In this document: positions 28,016 to 40,304 of the stretch, piece after piece
Numbering within the stretch: the first letter of the stretch is position 1
Layout: the number at the start of each line of letters is the position of its first letter
Assembly: GCF_030463535.1 (NCBI RefSeq)
Contig: NC_132891.1
Location: 6,057,318 to 6,121,317, forward strand
Reading direction: 5' to 3'
Origin: Salminus brasiliensis
Lineage: Eukaryota > Chordata > Actinopteri > Characiformes > Bryconidae
Length of the DNA stretch: 64,000 nucleotides
Program-made: the position numbers and the translations under genes
The notes under the pieces: model-generated
Seen by the model: the letters and a program-made list of their open reading frames with translations, nothing else
Told to the model about the DNA's origin: nothing
The model's database searches: none

Positions 28016-28440
28016 ACAAAAAGTTATTGGGACACCTGCTTATTCATTGTGTCTTCTGAAATCATGGTTTATGCTGCTTTTGTTGGACTAACTGTCTCTA
28101 CTGTCCGGGGAAGAAGGCTTTCTACTAGATTCACTTAGCGACAAGCGCCTTAGTGAGGTCCGGATGTTAGATGATCACTCTCCTCATTCCCAACTGCCCA
28201 ACTTGTAGTATTGGATGGAGCAACAACCATCATTCCAGAGGACACCATTCCACTGCTTCACAGCTTAATGCATCCCATCATTTGACATTAGGCATGGTGT
28301 GGTGCCAATAGTTTCATGTTTGTTTGCTACATAGAGTCCTATTCTACTGGCAATACTTCACTTGCACATCTGTGTCAGCAATAGGTGCGGTCTAAAGTAG
28401 CTGAATGTCTTTTTTTAGAAGGAGTGTCTCCAAACACCCC
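28016..28440. repeat. MITE copy (minus relative to the 61218 copy)
   Basis: Starts AAAAAGTTATTGGGACACCT, includes TGCTTTTGTTGGACTAACTG and CATCATTCCAGAGGACACC, and ends near AAGGAGTGTCTCCAAACACC. Confidence 0.75.
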
Positions 28441-29207
28441 TCAGTTCCCCACCCCTGATTTAGGGTATAGGGATGTTGTGTATGATTTGTGCCTTTTTTT
28501 TTGCTTTGTGGTGGGGTAGAACACTTGTGTGTGTGAGAGTGTGTGCATGTTTAAATGTGGAGGCGGTGACGTGCAAGTAGCCAATCAAATCTGGGAAATC
28601 ATTCTTGTTCACTAAATCCATCCATTTCATCATCTAGCCACTTAGCATTAAGAGCGGATTACACATCTTCATCCTCATCATAAACTAACCTCAGTGCATC
28701 TCCACTGTGTGCTCATCGTTACAGCATGTGTCCATTAATAATGGCCTAATCTGTAATAGCAATTCAACAGAACCAACATGTCTGCAAGACAATAAATAAA
28801 TACATTTTAAATGGCTGAGAGTGGGGATGCTTTTTTTTCACCCTCTTGTCACAGTATGATACATGGCTGTGCAGAAGTACAGTGAACTTTAAGTCATATC
28901 TACTGAACTGTTTTGAAAATGTCATGTTTATTAGGCGTTATTCTGCTAGTGACTAGCTCAAAAACATGTCGCCTGTGAGTGCAATGTTAAAAGCCATTTC
29001 GAAAGTGTTAGCCTCGTTAGCCTTCCTACCAAATGGGGTCAAATGCACTTGTATGATTTATAAGTGCATTTCCCACACCTTCTCCTGTACTTAGTAAGCA
29101 AAGAGAGACCTAGTTGACCTGAACGAAACATGCCAGTTGTCAAGGGACGCCCCCCTACTTGGACTCTCATAAACTTAACATGGCCTTAGGTCGTCAACGC
29201 TTTTGCT
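28441..29207. other. Intergenic, no gene seen
   Basis: Unique-looking AT-rich sequence. No coding or RNA feature could be supported. Confidence 0.5.
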
Positions 29208-29596
29208 TACACCGATCAGCCACAATATTAAAGTGGAAAAAATCCTCTACAGTGGAAATTCATCAAGGTGATAGCAAGGTGTTAAAAGTGGGACAAATGG
29301 GTAAGCATAAGAATCTGAGACACTTTGACAAGGGTCAAATTGTGATGGCTAGAAGACTGGGTCAGAACTTCAGAATAAAGTTTCTTCAATACTTTAGGCA
29401 GGTCTTGTTAGGTGGTCAGCATCTACCAAAAGTGTCATGGGCGCTCAAGGCTCATTGATGTAATCCATGGAGGCCTCGCAACTTAAAGAATCTGCTGCTA
29501 ACGCCTTGATATACCACAGAATGCCTTCAGAGACCTTGTGGAGTCTATGCCTCAAATGATCAGATCTATTGTGGTGGTGTTAATGTTATCGGTGTA
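29208..29596 (+). mobile_element. Internally deleted Tc1-like element
   Basis: Terminal repeats TACACCGATCAGCCACAATATTA and its counterpart ending TTATCGGTGTA. In between is the transposase 5' part (the open frame at 29159-29458 includes MGKHKNLRHFDKGQIVMARRLG, a Tc1 helix-turn-helix region) joined directly to the 3' part (CCTCGCAACTTAAAGAATCT, GAGACCTTGTGGAGTC). The catalytic domain is deleted, so it is non-autonomous. Confidence 0.8.
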
Positions 29597-30104
29597 AACA
29601 TCTTGGCCAGGCCCCTGCAAAGCCTTTGGTTGATGCAAAGTTGTTTGGTTGATGCGCAGCCTTTGTGTTGGTTTATGGTTCCCTATGGTTGCTCTCCCTG
29701 TTCTTATGTTGTCTAACCTTGTTTCGTTCCCTAGCTTAGAAATGTTGGATGTGCTCCTAATGTTGCTGAGCTTCTCCATCCCTTTGAGTTCTGGATCAAA
29801 TAAATAACTCAAATAAACACATGCTGCAAAGCCTCATCACGTTACACCAATATTCGTTATTGAGGAATACTGTGGTGCTCGACTGTTGTACAATGGTATT
29901 GTGGCCGCTTTAAAATTCTATCACTGCATTTTCCTCAAACAAGATCATACATGTAGAGCAGTAGATTGTGCTGTCACACTGCGATCCCAGCTTTACTTGA
30001 TGTTCGTACAGCTGTTTTAGTGTGTTGTTGGTCTGAGCACCTTCACAGCTCATGATGATTGGTGTAGTGCTTTTGTATTCAATGTGCAAAAAAAATCTTA
30101 AACA
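29597..30104. other. Intergenic, no gene seen
   Basis: A short direct repeat TTGGTTGATGCxxAGxxTTTG (29627-29670). Nothing else is recognised. Confidence 0.4.
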
Positions 30105-30320
30105 CCAAGGGTCCTACCGCCAGGCCTGTTTTTCCCTTAATATAAAACTTCTATATGTCTAATGGTATCATGGCTGGTAAATGTTATGATATCAAAAGGT
30201 CAATTTAATCACAGACTCAAAATATGCTTATAATGGAAGCCAATAGGCAGCTGCTTCAGCATTGGCCCATTGGCTTCCATTACAAGCATATTACAGGTCT
30301 GCAATAATGCAATAATTTAA
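30105..30320. repeat. Hairpin-containing direct repeat, copy 1
   Basis: Contains AATATGCTTATAATGGAAGC at 30224 pairing with GGCTTCCATTACAAGCATAT near 30274, with GGCAGCTGCTT in the loop, and ends in TTTAATATCATAAT. A related copy lies at 30565-30765. Confidence 0.65.
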
Positions 30321-30339
30321 TATCATAATGTGTCAAAGC

Positions 30340-30480
30340 CTTCTTCACTGGACAGTAGAGACAGTTACTCCAACAAAAGCAGGAGAAACTCTTTTTAACA
30401 CTCTTGATTTCAGGAGAAACAATGAATGAGCAGGTGTCTCAATACAGGTGTCTCAATACTTCTGTCCATATAGTGCTCAT
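30340..30480. repeat. MITE end fragment
   Basis: TGGACAGTAGAGACAGTTAC through TCCATATAGTG, the right end of the 61218 family, with a small tandem duplication of CAGGTGTCTCAATAC. Confidence 0.8.
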
Positions 30481-30564
30481 GTGAAAAACAGGTCTAAAAC
30501 CTGTGTTTTATTAGACTTTATTTTTTATTAGACGTAATTGATGTACTATCTAGAACTCCAATGG

Positions 30565-30765
30565 TTCTGCCACCCAGCCTGTTTTTTGTCCCTAATACAA
30601 TGTTATGATATTATGGTGATAGGGCTTGTAATTATAGTGATATCAAATTCATTGTTTCAACACAGACTCAATAGGCAGCTGCTTTGACATTGGCCTATTG
30701 GCTTCCATTGTAAGCATATTGCAGTTATTTAATATCATAATAATTCCCTGCCTGCTTTCCATAAT
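30565..30765. repeat. Hairpin-containing direct repeat, copy 2
   Basis: Same element as 30105-30320 (GCCACCCAGCCTGTTTTTTG, ATAGGCAGCTGCTTTGACAT, TTGGCTTCCATTGTAAGCAT), more diverged. Confidence 0.6.
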
Positions 30766-30769
30766 ATCA

Positions 30770-31457
30770 TAGTATGTAAGGTAATACGTGTTGAAATGAC
30801 TGTTTGTGGCAATGGACTGTATGATACACATGCAACAAACAACTATGTGGATAGAAGGCAATATTTCTCCAGCTTTGCTCTTGTGGGCAGAAATGTAGTG
30901 TTTTTTGGCTCATTATTGTTTGGTTAGCAATGGTGACTGTAATGCACCCTCTCCTTGACCAAAATACAGCAAGGAACAATTGAGTCACATTTGACCCATA
31001 TACACACACAGCAGAGGAGTGTTACCCCGAATGCATTAACTTCAGCACACTTAAGTGTGTCTGTGCATATGCAAGACACTGGTTGTGAGTGTGTGTGTGT
31101 GTGGTTGGGGGTGTAATGGAATATAAGTATTGTGTGGCATCTGTTGTTTGTTTCTGTAAACCACATCCTTCCAATCACTAAAGGTTAGCATGTAGAGGAT
31201 GTACTGGTCTACCAAGGCAGGAAATGGTTACACGCTAAAATCTGATTAATCCTCAATTCCGTCTCTGGGGGATTGTTTCAGCCGGGCTGCGTGATGGAAC
31301 TTTCCCATTTCAAGACTGTTTTTCTGTTTACCTGATTATAGGCCTTCTTTCATTTTGGTGATGCACCTGTGAGTTCTGTTTCTCTCTCTTTCTCTCTCTT
31401 GTTCGTCCCTCACCTTCATGGTTTATCAATCTTACAAAGAAATGTCTTACGTGTACT
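30770..31457. other. Intergenic, no gene seen
   Basis: Includes a short GT run at 31085-31104 and a TCTC run near 31380. No gene could be supported. Confidence 0.5.
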
Positions 31458-32240
31458 TACAGTCATGTAAAAAAACAAACAAAAAAAACGAGGACACCCC
31501 ATGAGTACCTTAGTCTTTTAAACATATTTAAACATCCGGACATATGATCTTCTTAATTTGAACAATACTGAGAGGTGGATGTAATATACCAAAACACATA
31601 CAACAGAAAAATGTCTTCTAAGAATAATTTGGAAAATGTAAATAATAGAAATGTAATTTTCTTGTAAGGAAAAAGTTTGAATATCCCCAAATATATTACC
31701 ACTAAAAATGTCTACAATTAAAAACAGGTGCAGAACATCAGCTGCAGACGATTAGAACATGGTTGGAGAGGATTATTCTGGAGGAGTCTGTCTTATTTAA
31801 ACCTCAGACGTTTCGTCTGGTCTGCTCTTGATTGTTGGAGTGAGTGGTGAAGAAGATCACCATGGCCAGATCCAAAGAGCTCTCTGAGGCCTTCAGAAAG
31901 AAGGTTGTAAAGAAGATTAGAACAATTGGAAATCAACCATTCCACTGTCAACAACTGCCAACATGACCAGGTCAGGCCGTCCTAGCGAGTTCAACCCAAG
32001 AGCAGACCACAAGATGCCTTTAACGATCCTAAGAAATCATTATGGGACCTACAGGTAGCTCTCACCGCTGTTAATGTCAAAGTACAGCATCTAGCATCAG
32101 AAAGAGAGTGAAGGTGCACCATTCAACATCAAGAGCTCTGCTTACAGCCGGCCTGTATGGGCAGGTGGCTAGAAAGATCCGTTACTGAAGAAAAAAAACA
32201 GACTAGAGGCAGGTCTGGAGTTTGCCAGAGATGATCAGAG
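31458..32240 (+). mobile_element. Decayed Tc1-like element
   Basis: Begins ACAGTCATGTAAAAAAACAA. A degenerate transposase start occurs near 31863 (MARSKELSEAFRKKVV in one frame, the Tc1 N-terminal helix). Many stops and deletions follow and no intact catalytic region is seen. Confidence 0.65.
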
Positions 32241-32379
32241 TGACCTATACTATGTGGGACCCAAACCTAACACTGACCGTCCCTTAACAAGCAATGTGAA
32301 GGTTATTTGTACTCCAGACAAATCCGGAGAGTTTCGTACTTTTGCAAGGTACTGCACTTGTGTGCAGTATATATGTGCA

Positions 32380-32433
<54 letters not shown>
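32380..32433. repeat. (TA)n microsatellite
   Basis: Uninterrupted TA run of about 54 bp. Confidence 0.95.
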
Positions 32434-32435
<2 letters not shown>

Positions 32436-32444
32436 AAAAATGAA

Positions 32445-32615
32445 CACGCCTTCTAATGAATGCATAAAGCTACTTTAAGTTGCACCCATTGCTGACACAG
32501 ATGTTCAAATGCACACACAGAGAAGTACAGAAGTAGAGAAGTACTAATGGTAGTCTTCCCTGGACAGTAGAGACAGTTACTCCAACAAAAGCAGGATAAG
32601 CTCTTTATAAAAAAC
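32445..32615. repeat. MITE fragment
   Basis: CCTTCTAATGAATGCATAAA, GCACCCATTGCTGACACAGA and CTGGACAGTAGAGACAGTTA, with the middle of the 61218 family deleted. Confidence 0.75.
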
Positions 32616-33015
32616 CCGTCAGAAAAAAACCTCCTCCTTCATTAGGAGCCTCTGGCATATTTACCACTGTGCCCAGCAGATGGCGCCAAAGTCCTACTTA
32701 GGTGATTTCACCAAATTGGTGACTATTTTAAGAAGGGAGGGGTTTTTCAGGGAAACTTAGGGGGAACACACACACATACACACACACACACACACACTCT
32801 CGTGAACTGGGAAAAGCCAGAGTGCCAGAGTTAGTCTTGACTGGATTTACATACCTATATGCACACATTTGCAATGCAAACGAGGCATAGTGATTTGGAC
32901 TGTTCTGTGCTGCCTGATTGGGCAATCATAAGGTCACGTGACCCTGCCTTTGTTCATGAAGTGAACATTTACTTTGAATTAGAATTCCCTGCAGGAGGTT
33001 ACTACATGTCAAAAT

Positions 33016-33046
<31 letters not shown>

Positions 33047-33239
33047 AAGATAGAGACTTCCCAGTGGCCTTCTGGGCACAGGTTAAAGAAAACTGTACAC
33101 AATCAAACATGAGGTCAGAGGTCTACACACACGCATACTCACACCATATTATATGGAAACTGAAAGAACTGCTCAATGCTATTTTTGATCAGTATACCAA
33201 TCATCTGTCTGTGTCTTAATATGATCAAGCCATTAAATG
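32616..33239. other. Intergenic with CA/GT runs
   Basis: CA run at 32767-32798 and GT/GA run at 33017-33048. No gene seen. Confidence 0.5.
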
Positions 33240-33640
33240 CATATACAGTTTTATGTAAAAGTTTTGGCACCCCAAATGATACATTTCAGAAGAACTGTGG
33301 AAGTCAAAATAAGATCTGTAAGACTCAAAGAAAGCTCATGAAAGCTGTCAGAGAGAACCGCTTTTACTCTGGAAGTTTTGGCAGACAAAATGACACAGAA
33401 GCACACTTCAGAGGAACTGTGGAAGTCCAAATGAGATCTAGAGGACTCCAGGAAAGCTCTCAGAGAGAACCACTCTTACCCTGGAAGTTTTGGCACTCCA
33501 AAATAAAACATTATTGGGTGACACATTTGTTTAAAATGTTTAAACATTTACGAATAAACAGCAATTGTGCTCCAGAATGTGCAGAAGTGTGTCTCTGTAG
33601 GGGATGTGAACTTATTTACACTTAGAGAATCGTGTAATTT
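33240..33640 (+). mobile_element. Tc1-like relic with an internal tandem duplication
   Basis: A segment of about 122 bp beginning GTTTTGGCACCCCAAATGAT (33261) is repeated about 2.2 times. It has AACTGTGGAAGTCAAAATAAG and CTCAGAGAGAACC, which resemble the N-terminal part of a Tc1 transposase reading frame. Heavily decayed. Confidence 0.5.
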
Positions 33641-34122
33641 GACCAGGGGTCAAACGTTGGCATAAGACTGAATGAAGACGGCTGTAGGAGCGATTAAATG
33701 AACTTTAAGTTTACTCAATGAAACTCAGTGAGGCGTTACATCCGATCGCACAAAGTCTACAGGGCCCGAACCCCTAGAATGATTTAATCTGCGTTCATGT
33801 GTCTATTTTACACTCTAAATATTTACACCCAACACAAGACTCTTCTAGCATAAGCTGTGTGTGACAGGATGAGAAAGTGCACACTGATATCACTACATCT
33901 GCCATGACTCATACACACACACACACACACACACTATACCCCTATTTGTTCATTCTATATTACTGTTATCAACTCATGTAGGCTTAATGTATGTACACGG
34001 TTTGATGTCTAATTGTAGGTGCATTTGTTTAAGAGAGAAAAATTTATATTTCATTAATGAGAGCTATTTATCAGCAAATACATCACTACTCTCTCTCTCA
34101 CTGTTTCACTGTGTGCTTGCAG

Positions 34123-34171
<49 letters not shown>

Positions 34172-35099
34172 TTAACCCTTTTTATGGCTCAGGGCAGGGG
34201 ACTTTCCCAGTTCGAGTCACATTACTTCTTATATGAGTAAGTTTCTGATTCTGGGAAAGCAAGGGTTAATGCTTCACTCCCACCATCTTTTCTTTTCTCT
34301 TCCCTTTTCTAATCTTCTCTTTTCTAATTTTCTCTCCACTCATCTTTACCCCTTCTTCGCAAAGGCCTTCGAAATTCAGTGTAGACATTTCACATAATTT
34401 TACACGACACATTAAGTTTATATATGCCATGTAAACGGATCAGTCACGTTAAGCTCATTTTCCTGATGCTACACACTGGCCTACACATTGACATTTTCAG
34501 TAATTACACACTCACCGTCTTTGTGAGATCTACATTGTGGCTTGTGCATTCATCCAAAGGTGTTATGGCGTATCCTGTAGGATCTGTTCAGCTAGTCTGG
34601 CCACTTCTCAGCTGTGACTGCTTTAATCTTTAGCCTCAATAGACCGAAAGAACAGCTTTGGTTAATTAAAGGAGCACAGCTCTGACTCAGGGTGTTAGGT
34701 CATACATAATCATGAAAACGTGTCTTCCAAGTGCATGCATTTCAAAAAGACCTGCAAAGTTCAAGTTCAAGAAACGTTCCTAAGAGAAAAATGGCTTTAA
34801 GCAACAGGGGTTCTGTCTGAAAACTGAGCTTTATGGTTCTTCTGTTACCCATTCAACCAGGCCAAAAAACATTAATAGCCACAAATACCTCTTTAATTGT
34901 CGTGGTTCTATATAGAACTACTGCCTTTACTAAAGAACCCTTGTAGAGCTCTATTGTAAGGGTGTATGGCATAATATGTGATTTTGCTGCTGCTTTTTAT
35001 CTAGTGTCACATACACACATGCATTCACACACAGGGCTGTTTTTATGCAATGTCAGGATGTGGGCTCATGCACATCATTGCTGTCATAGCTAAACCATG
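33641..35099. other. Intergenic, no gene seen
   Basis: CA run at 33912-33933 and GT run at 34130-34167. Otherwise unique-looking sequence without a supported feature. Confidence 0.5.
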
Positions 35100-35690
35100 T
35101 ATCTCCATTTTTTTTTCTATGCTATTTTTATTTTTCGACACCATTTGAACACAGCAACAATCCCCATGAGGCAGCGGAGGGCTTTAAGAAGATAGCAGAG
35201 CATTTTCAGATTGCGGTTTCTACAGTGCAGAATGTTATCATGAAATGAAAGAAATCAGGAGATCTGTTGAGGTCAAGATGATATCTGTAAGACCATGGGA
35301 ACTATTGCTGGTAAAAAAAGACAAAATAAAACCATCATATTACTGCCAAGAACCTGCAGGACGGTTTAGCTTTGTCAAGGCTGGAGGTACACTGTTCCAC
35401 TGCGCAGCATTGCTTGAACAAAGATAGTTGTTATGAAGGAGGCATATAGAGAAAATCTTAGCAGTGACCTTATCAGAAAACTCATAGAACACAATCAAAG
35501 GTACATACTCAAAGGAACTGCACTTCATGACAGAACACCTTGCCAACTGTGAAGCATGGGCTATCATGCTTTGGGGTTGTACTGCTGCCAGTGGCAAAGG
35601 CAATATTGCCCAGGTGGAGGGAAAAATGGATTGCAAAAAATACCAGCAAACCCTGCTAACAAATGTAAACCTGTTGCTGTGCCTTTTAAC
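35100..35690 (+). mobile_element. Tc1-like transposase relic
   Basis: Degenerate stretch whose order of pieces follows a Tc1 transposase: AGCAGAGCATTTTCAGATTG (helix-turn-helix region), GTGAAGCATGGGCTATCATG (the VKHGGG-like region), then TTTGGGGTTGTACTGCTGCC. Several stops and frameshifts. Confidence 0.6.
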
Positions 35691-36074
35691 ACATATTTAA
35701 GTCAGTGAATATATAATTATGTAATATGCTTATGTAATTAGGGTAGGGTGCAGAATTTCATTCATCAATTTCACCTCACTAACTGTTAACTCATCCCCCT
35801 AATCTCTTTATTTTTCGTTCCTTTCTGATTTCTTTCTATCTCTTTCCCATGTATGAGATACCCTGTTCCTACTGTTCTGTCACAGCGCTGTTCTGTATAG
35901 CTGTGCCTGTGACTGTTTAATCTGCATGGACTTTCACATTAACACTCAGCATGAGTCCAACACTCACTCATATACTTGTATACACTCATAAAATGTAATC
36001 CTTATAAACTGGTACATTAGCCGTAGTTCTTCATTATTTCATTCTTTCTGTCCAGTTATTCTTGTTCTTTTGTT

Positions 36075-36270
36075 ATTTGTTGTGCTATCCGGGAGTGACC
36101 AGTGGATGATGGGTTCCACTTCTGAGTCTTGGTTTCTTTTTCTCAATCTGAGGGAGATGTTTCTTACCATTGTCATCTTTGGCTTGCTCATTACGATGCT
36201 GGGGCCTAGATCTCTGCAAAGTTGCCTTGTAACAACATCTGTTGTAAAAATAAAGAAATGAATTTGAATT
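36075..36270. repeat. Dispersed retroposon tail
   Basis: Second copy of the family at 17290-17530: CTCAATCTGAGGGAG, GGGCCTAGATCTCTGCAAAG, ending AAAGAAATGAATTTGAATT. Confidence 0.6.
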
Positions 36271-36284
36271 AGAAAAAATGTACA

Positions 36285-36620
36285 TTCACATTAAAGGCAT
36301 TTAGCAGACACTTTTCTCCAGAGCAGCTTTTAAACAATGCATCGCTGTTTACTCAGAAAAATACCATCCAAAGATACCACTAAGCTTAGATATTACTAAA
36401 CACAGACGTTTAGCAAAAGTCAGCGTGAATACCACAACACTCGCCACTACACTTCGCCCAAGTACTCTCGGAAGAGGAGGGTCTTCAGTCTGGGTTTGAA
36501 GACAGTGAGCAACTCTGCCGTTCAGAAACCCAGGAGATGTTCATTCCACCACTTCAGTTCAGGACAGAAAAAAGCCTAGATGCTTGTCTTCCGTGGATCT
36601 TAAGGGGTGGTGTCCTTTGA
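36285..36620. repeat. Composite fish interspersed repeat
   Basis: GGCATTTAGCAGACACTTTT resembles the conserved tail of fish L2-type LINEs and SINEs. It is followed by TCGGAAGAGGAGGGTCTTCA and TCATTCCACCACTTCAG, a motif typical of a common fish dispersed repeat. Confidence 0.5.
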
Positions 36621-37539
36621 AATCTGACTATTTATTAAGTAAGGCTGCAATAAACGACTAATTTGATAGTGGAATAATAATGACAATTATTGAAATTAAT
36701 AATCAATTAATTGGATTATGAATCGCTAAATTACCAAATAGCTTTTATGTAGCTATCAGCTTTTAAACTTATCCAGAGGTTGTAACAATTAAGAAGAATA
36801 AATGATTCAGAAATTCACTTTTTAATGAACTTTCTTGCTTATAAAAAGGGAAACTTACCTCCAATATATTTTTAATATAAAATTAAAACCAAGGATGTGC
36901 AAACAAAATATAACAACAAAACATACATATATTTGTTATATTTTGTTGCAATATGGCAACAAAATATAACAAAAGTAAATAATTTTTTCATTGATCAGTT
37001 TTCCCATAATTCTTAGGATCCGCAAAAAAAGAGACAGTAATTTTAGCTTCCAGTTGAATGTTTATATTAGTGACTTTTATTTTGACACATTTTTTTGTTG
37101 AAGGGTGGGACTTTATCTGTAGCCAGCAAGATGATTGGCTCTTGTTGTTGAAGGGTGGGACTTTATCTGTAAACAGATGCCATGTTGAGTGTTACGTGAA
37201 CTCCCATTCATATTTCAACCAGTGACCAGCCTCCTCATTTACAATGGTATCTTGGTCGACTTACTTGAAGATTTCTCCTTTTAGGCTGAGCAACATGGGC
37301 TCCACTCACACACCAGTGTGATGGTGCTGCAGGTGTGTGGCTGTATTGCCTTATAGCCATTTAGCTCTGCGTCCAGAGAGAATTATTACTTTAAGAAGTA
37401 ACTGCAGCAGTAAAACTGTCTTCCACAATGTCTTCACTTTTAGTCCGTGGTCTCCGCACGTCCAGTTGGTATGTGATGATGTCATTAGTTGGTTATTGAT
37501 TTTAAGGTTTTAAGGGGTGGAGTCTGGAGGCTAACATCA
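36621..37539. other. Intergenic with short repeats
   Basis: An AT-rich region with an AACAAAATATAACAA/TTGTTATATTTTGTT inverted repeat near 36900-36970 and a direct duplication of TTGAAGGGTGGGACTTTATC at 37099 and 37147. No gene seen. Confidence 0.5.
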
Positions 37540-37760
37540 CACCATCTGTAGAAAAGCTGAAGATGATAAAATAATACTTTCTACAACAGGATAATGATCC
37601 TAAACATACCTCAAAATTCCCCCTGGCCTGCCTGAACAAACACAGCCTGCCGGAACAAACACAGCCTACCTGAACAAACACAAAAAATGCCCATCACAAT
37701 TCCCTGACAAGACGACCCAAGAATATCTCTGACTGCTGATTCTGAAAAGCACTTTACAGA
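37540..37760 (+). mobile_element. Tc1/mariner relic around the second catalytic Asp
   Basis: CAACAGGATAATGATCCTAA reads as QQDNDPKH, the region of the second catalytic Asp of Tc1 transposases. A tandemly repeated GAACAAACACAGCCTGCC follows. Decayed; perhaps the 3' part of the relic at 35100. Confidence 0.55.
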
Positions 37761-38029
37761 GTAAAGACCCCTGCTTTTCTATGGGTTCTGCTCCAACACA
37801 CTCATCTTTGGTTAAAAATAAAAAAGGCCACATGGTGATTCAATTCACAATCCTTGCATCACATGAGCAGCCATGTGTCTTTACTAAGTTACACATTTTG
37901 TTTTCTGTGTGTGTTTAGAATCCAATAAATGTTCGTGGAACTGCACGAATGTGTGTTTGTGTGTGTGAAGTATTGAGAGCAGCAGGGGGTGAGGAGTGAT
38001 CCTGCATTCTGCGACCCCTGTGCTGACAC

Positions 38030-38120
38030 GGCATCTCGTTTGACTTGCAAATTCCTCATGCAAATGAAGGGATCTAGGTGAAGGTGTGTCAGAAGGTGGT
38101 CGTGTGTCAGCCAGGTGTAC
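38030..38120. promoter_or_regulatory. Paired octamer-like motifs, copy A
   Basis: TTGCAAAT at 38045-38052 and a perfect octamer ATGCAAAT at 38058-38065, in a stretch resembling 40305-40400. Function is unproven; it may be part of a repeat. Confidence 0.4.
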
Positions 38121-38624
38121 GAGAGCGAAAGGATCTGTGTCTGAGTGTGTGTGTTTGTACTAAAACCATAATGCACTTTTTGCACGTTCGGTCATGCATT
38201 CTGCAGTCTCGCCCCCCCCCCCATCAGTGCCATGATCCAAAAAACTGTGAGGACCATGTCACTCAGAAGTAGGGCCAAGTTTTTCCTCATTCCAGAGTTT
38301 TCCACATGGAGGGGGTAGCTTGGGTAGTTTTGTTTTTGGGAGGGCCTTGGTTGCATGTAAATGTAATGAATTAGAGAAAAAGAAAATGTTAAGAGTTGAT
38401 TTTTTTTAATTAAGAAGATTTCACAGGAGCACCGTGGCCTGTAAAACCCAAATTCCACATTTTCCTCTCCTTATAAAATATAGTTGATCAGCTAAGACAT
38501 GGCCGGTGTCTGAAGTTTGCTTTCCTGGCTACAAGGCTAATGTAGCATTAACGAAAGGCTCAGTGCTGAGTAGCATTGTGCTAAGCTAATGCTTAAAGCA
38601 GACTTTCTTAAGTGTTTTTTGATG

Positions 38625-38890
38625 CCGTATATATATCAATCAGCACATCAGGTGATGTGTATTCATATACATATATACAGTGGCATTTAAGGTGATGAAG
38701 GTGTTAAAAGCTAGAAAAATGGTCAAGCGAAAGGATCTAAGCCACTTTGACAGGGGCGAAACTGTGACGGTTAGACAACATCAGGCAGGTTTTGTGGTGT
38801 TTTTATGGTATACAGTGGTCAGTATCTTCTGACTACAGGACACGTTCAAAGATCTTGTGGAGTAGCAGCATCCACCTTAAAGCTTGAATT
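38625..38890 (+). mobile_element. Tc1-like relic
   Basis: GGTGTTAAAAGCTAGAAAAA, then AAGGATCTAAGCCACTTTGA and CAGGCAGGTTTTGTGGTGTT follow the same transposase region as the element at 29208. Truncated on both sides. Confidence 0.6.
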
Positions 38891-39289
38891 CTGTCTGTGC
38901 AAGACAAAAGAAGCGAACTTCAGACCCCATACCCGTCTTGGCTCATTACCTGCATTTGAAATATATGTAAATTTGTGTATTTTTTTGCCATTTTTTTAAA
39001 TTAAAAAAAATATTTTATTAATTATTTGTTTTGGCCTTGTGCTCAGGTATTTAGCAGTTCTCAGTGAGCACAGAGTGACCAGAGAAGTTTATGTATGTTA
39101 TTTACTGGGCCGGTCTGGCCTGACCTCAATAAGCCCATTAACATACATTATTTTTGGTTAATTTTAAGGGCAGCTTGCCTCGACCTGTCTCGACTTAAAC
39201 TAAGCTTGTCAAAACTGATGTTGATTTGGTTATAACATCAAGTTACACCATGTTTTCACATAAAAACTTTTATTCTGGTTGAGTTTATC

Positions 39290-39670
39290 CTGCTTTTGTT
39301 GAGTAACTGTCTCTACTGTCCATGAAAAAAAGCCTTATTGCTAGATTTTGGAGGAGCATTGCTGTGAGGATTTGATTGCTTTCAGCAACAAGGATGTTGG
39401 CTGATCACCACCCCATGGTGTACCACCATTCAAAAGAACACAGTTTTACTGCTCCACAGCTCAATGCCGGGGCATGTTGGCATGTTGTTATACGCATGTT
39501 GCCAATAGGTTTATGTTTCTTTTCTGCTCCAGAGAGTCCTATTCTATTGGCAGTACTTTTCTACAGGGACAGAAAAGCTGTGTGAGTGTACATCTGTCAA
39601 TGGGTGCAACCTAATTACCTGTCCAACCTCATTAGAAGGTGCCTCCACAAATATTTGGACATATTTTTGA
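39290..39670. repeat. MITE copy (minus relative to the 61218 copy)
   Basis: TGCTTTTGTTGAGTAACTGT at one side, GCTCCAGAGAGTCCTATTCT in the centre, and CCACAAATATTTGGACATAT at the other end. Confidence 0.75.
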
Positions 39671-40304
39671 GTCCAGAGCCTATCCGGAAACACTGGGCCC
39701 AAGGTAAGCGGCAGGAATACTGCTTGGTCAGGGTGCCAGTCTATTGGGTGCCAGTCTGTTGAACACATTCAGACCATTTGCTTCCTGTTGAGTTTATTTT
39801 AGATGTGGAAACTAATGAACTATAGAATTTATATTTATATATAATCTATATTTATATCTATATATCTATATTTGCAAACTTGCGATATGTGAGCTTTTAT
39901 CAGACCCAGATTAGTAATGATGGCTGGATTTCATGGTTTCCACCTGTTAATTTTAGGTTTTAACCCCCTGAACTGAACATTCAGTAATTACTAAAATTAC
40001 TAAAATATGCAAACCAAGTTCTGTAGTTATGAGAGTAGGAAGCACCGGCCCTTACAGTTGATTTTTTTTCTTCTATTTGTGGTTATATGATTCAGTGTTG
40101 TGTAAGTTTATTTTTCTATGTGAGTCATGGTTTATTTTTCAGTGAGTGTGTGAGAGAGAGTGTGTGTGAGAGAGTGTTTAAGACTGATGTTTGTTGTCTT
40201 GTCACAGTAGGCACTGGGGTTTTTGTGTAAAGTTCCTGCTGCTATTGGCAGAATTAAGCTGTGTTGGGACGTGCCTTGCGGGACCCCTGAACAACATCAG
40301 GAGT

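Noticed and set aside
34198-34209. Perfect NF-kB-like GGGACTTTCC
   Set aside because: A single site in gene-free sequence; one 10-mer of this degeneracy is expected by chance in 64 kb.
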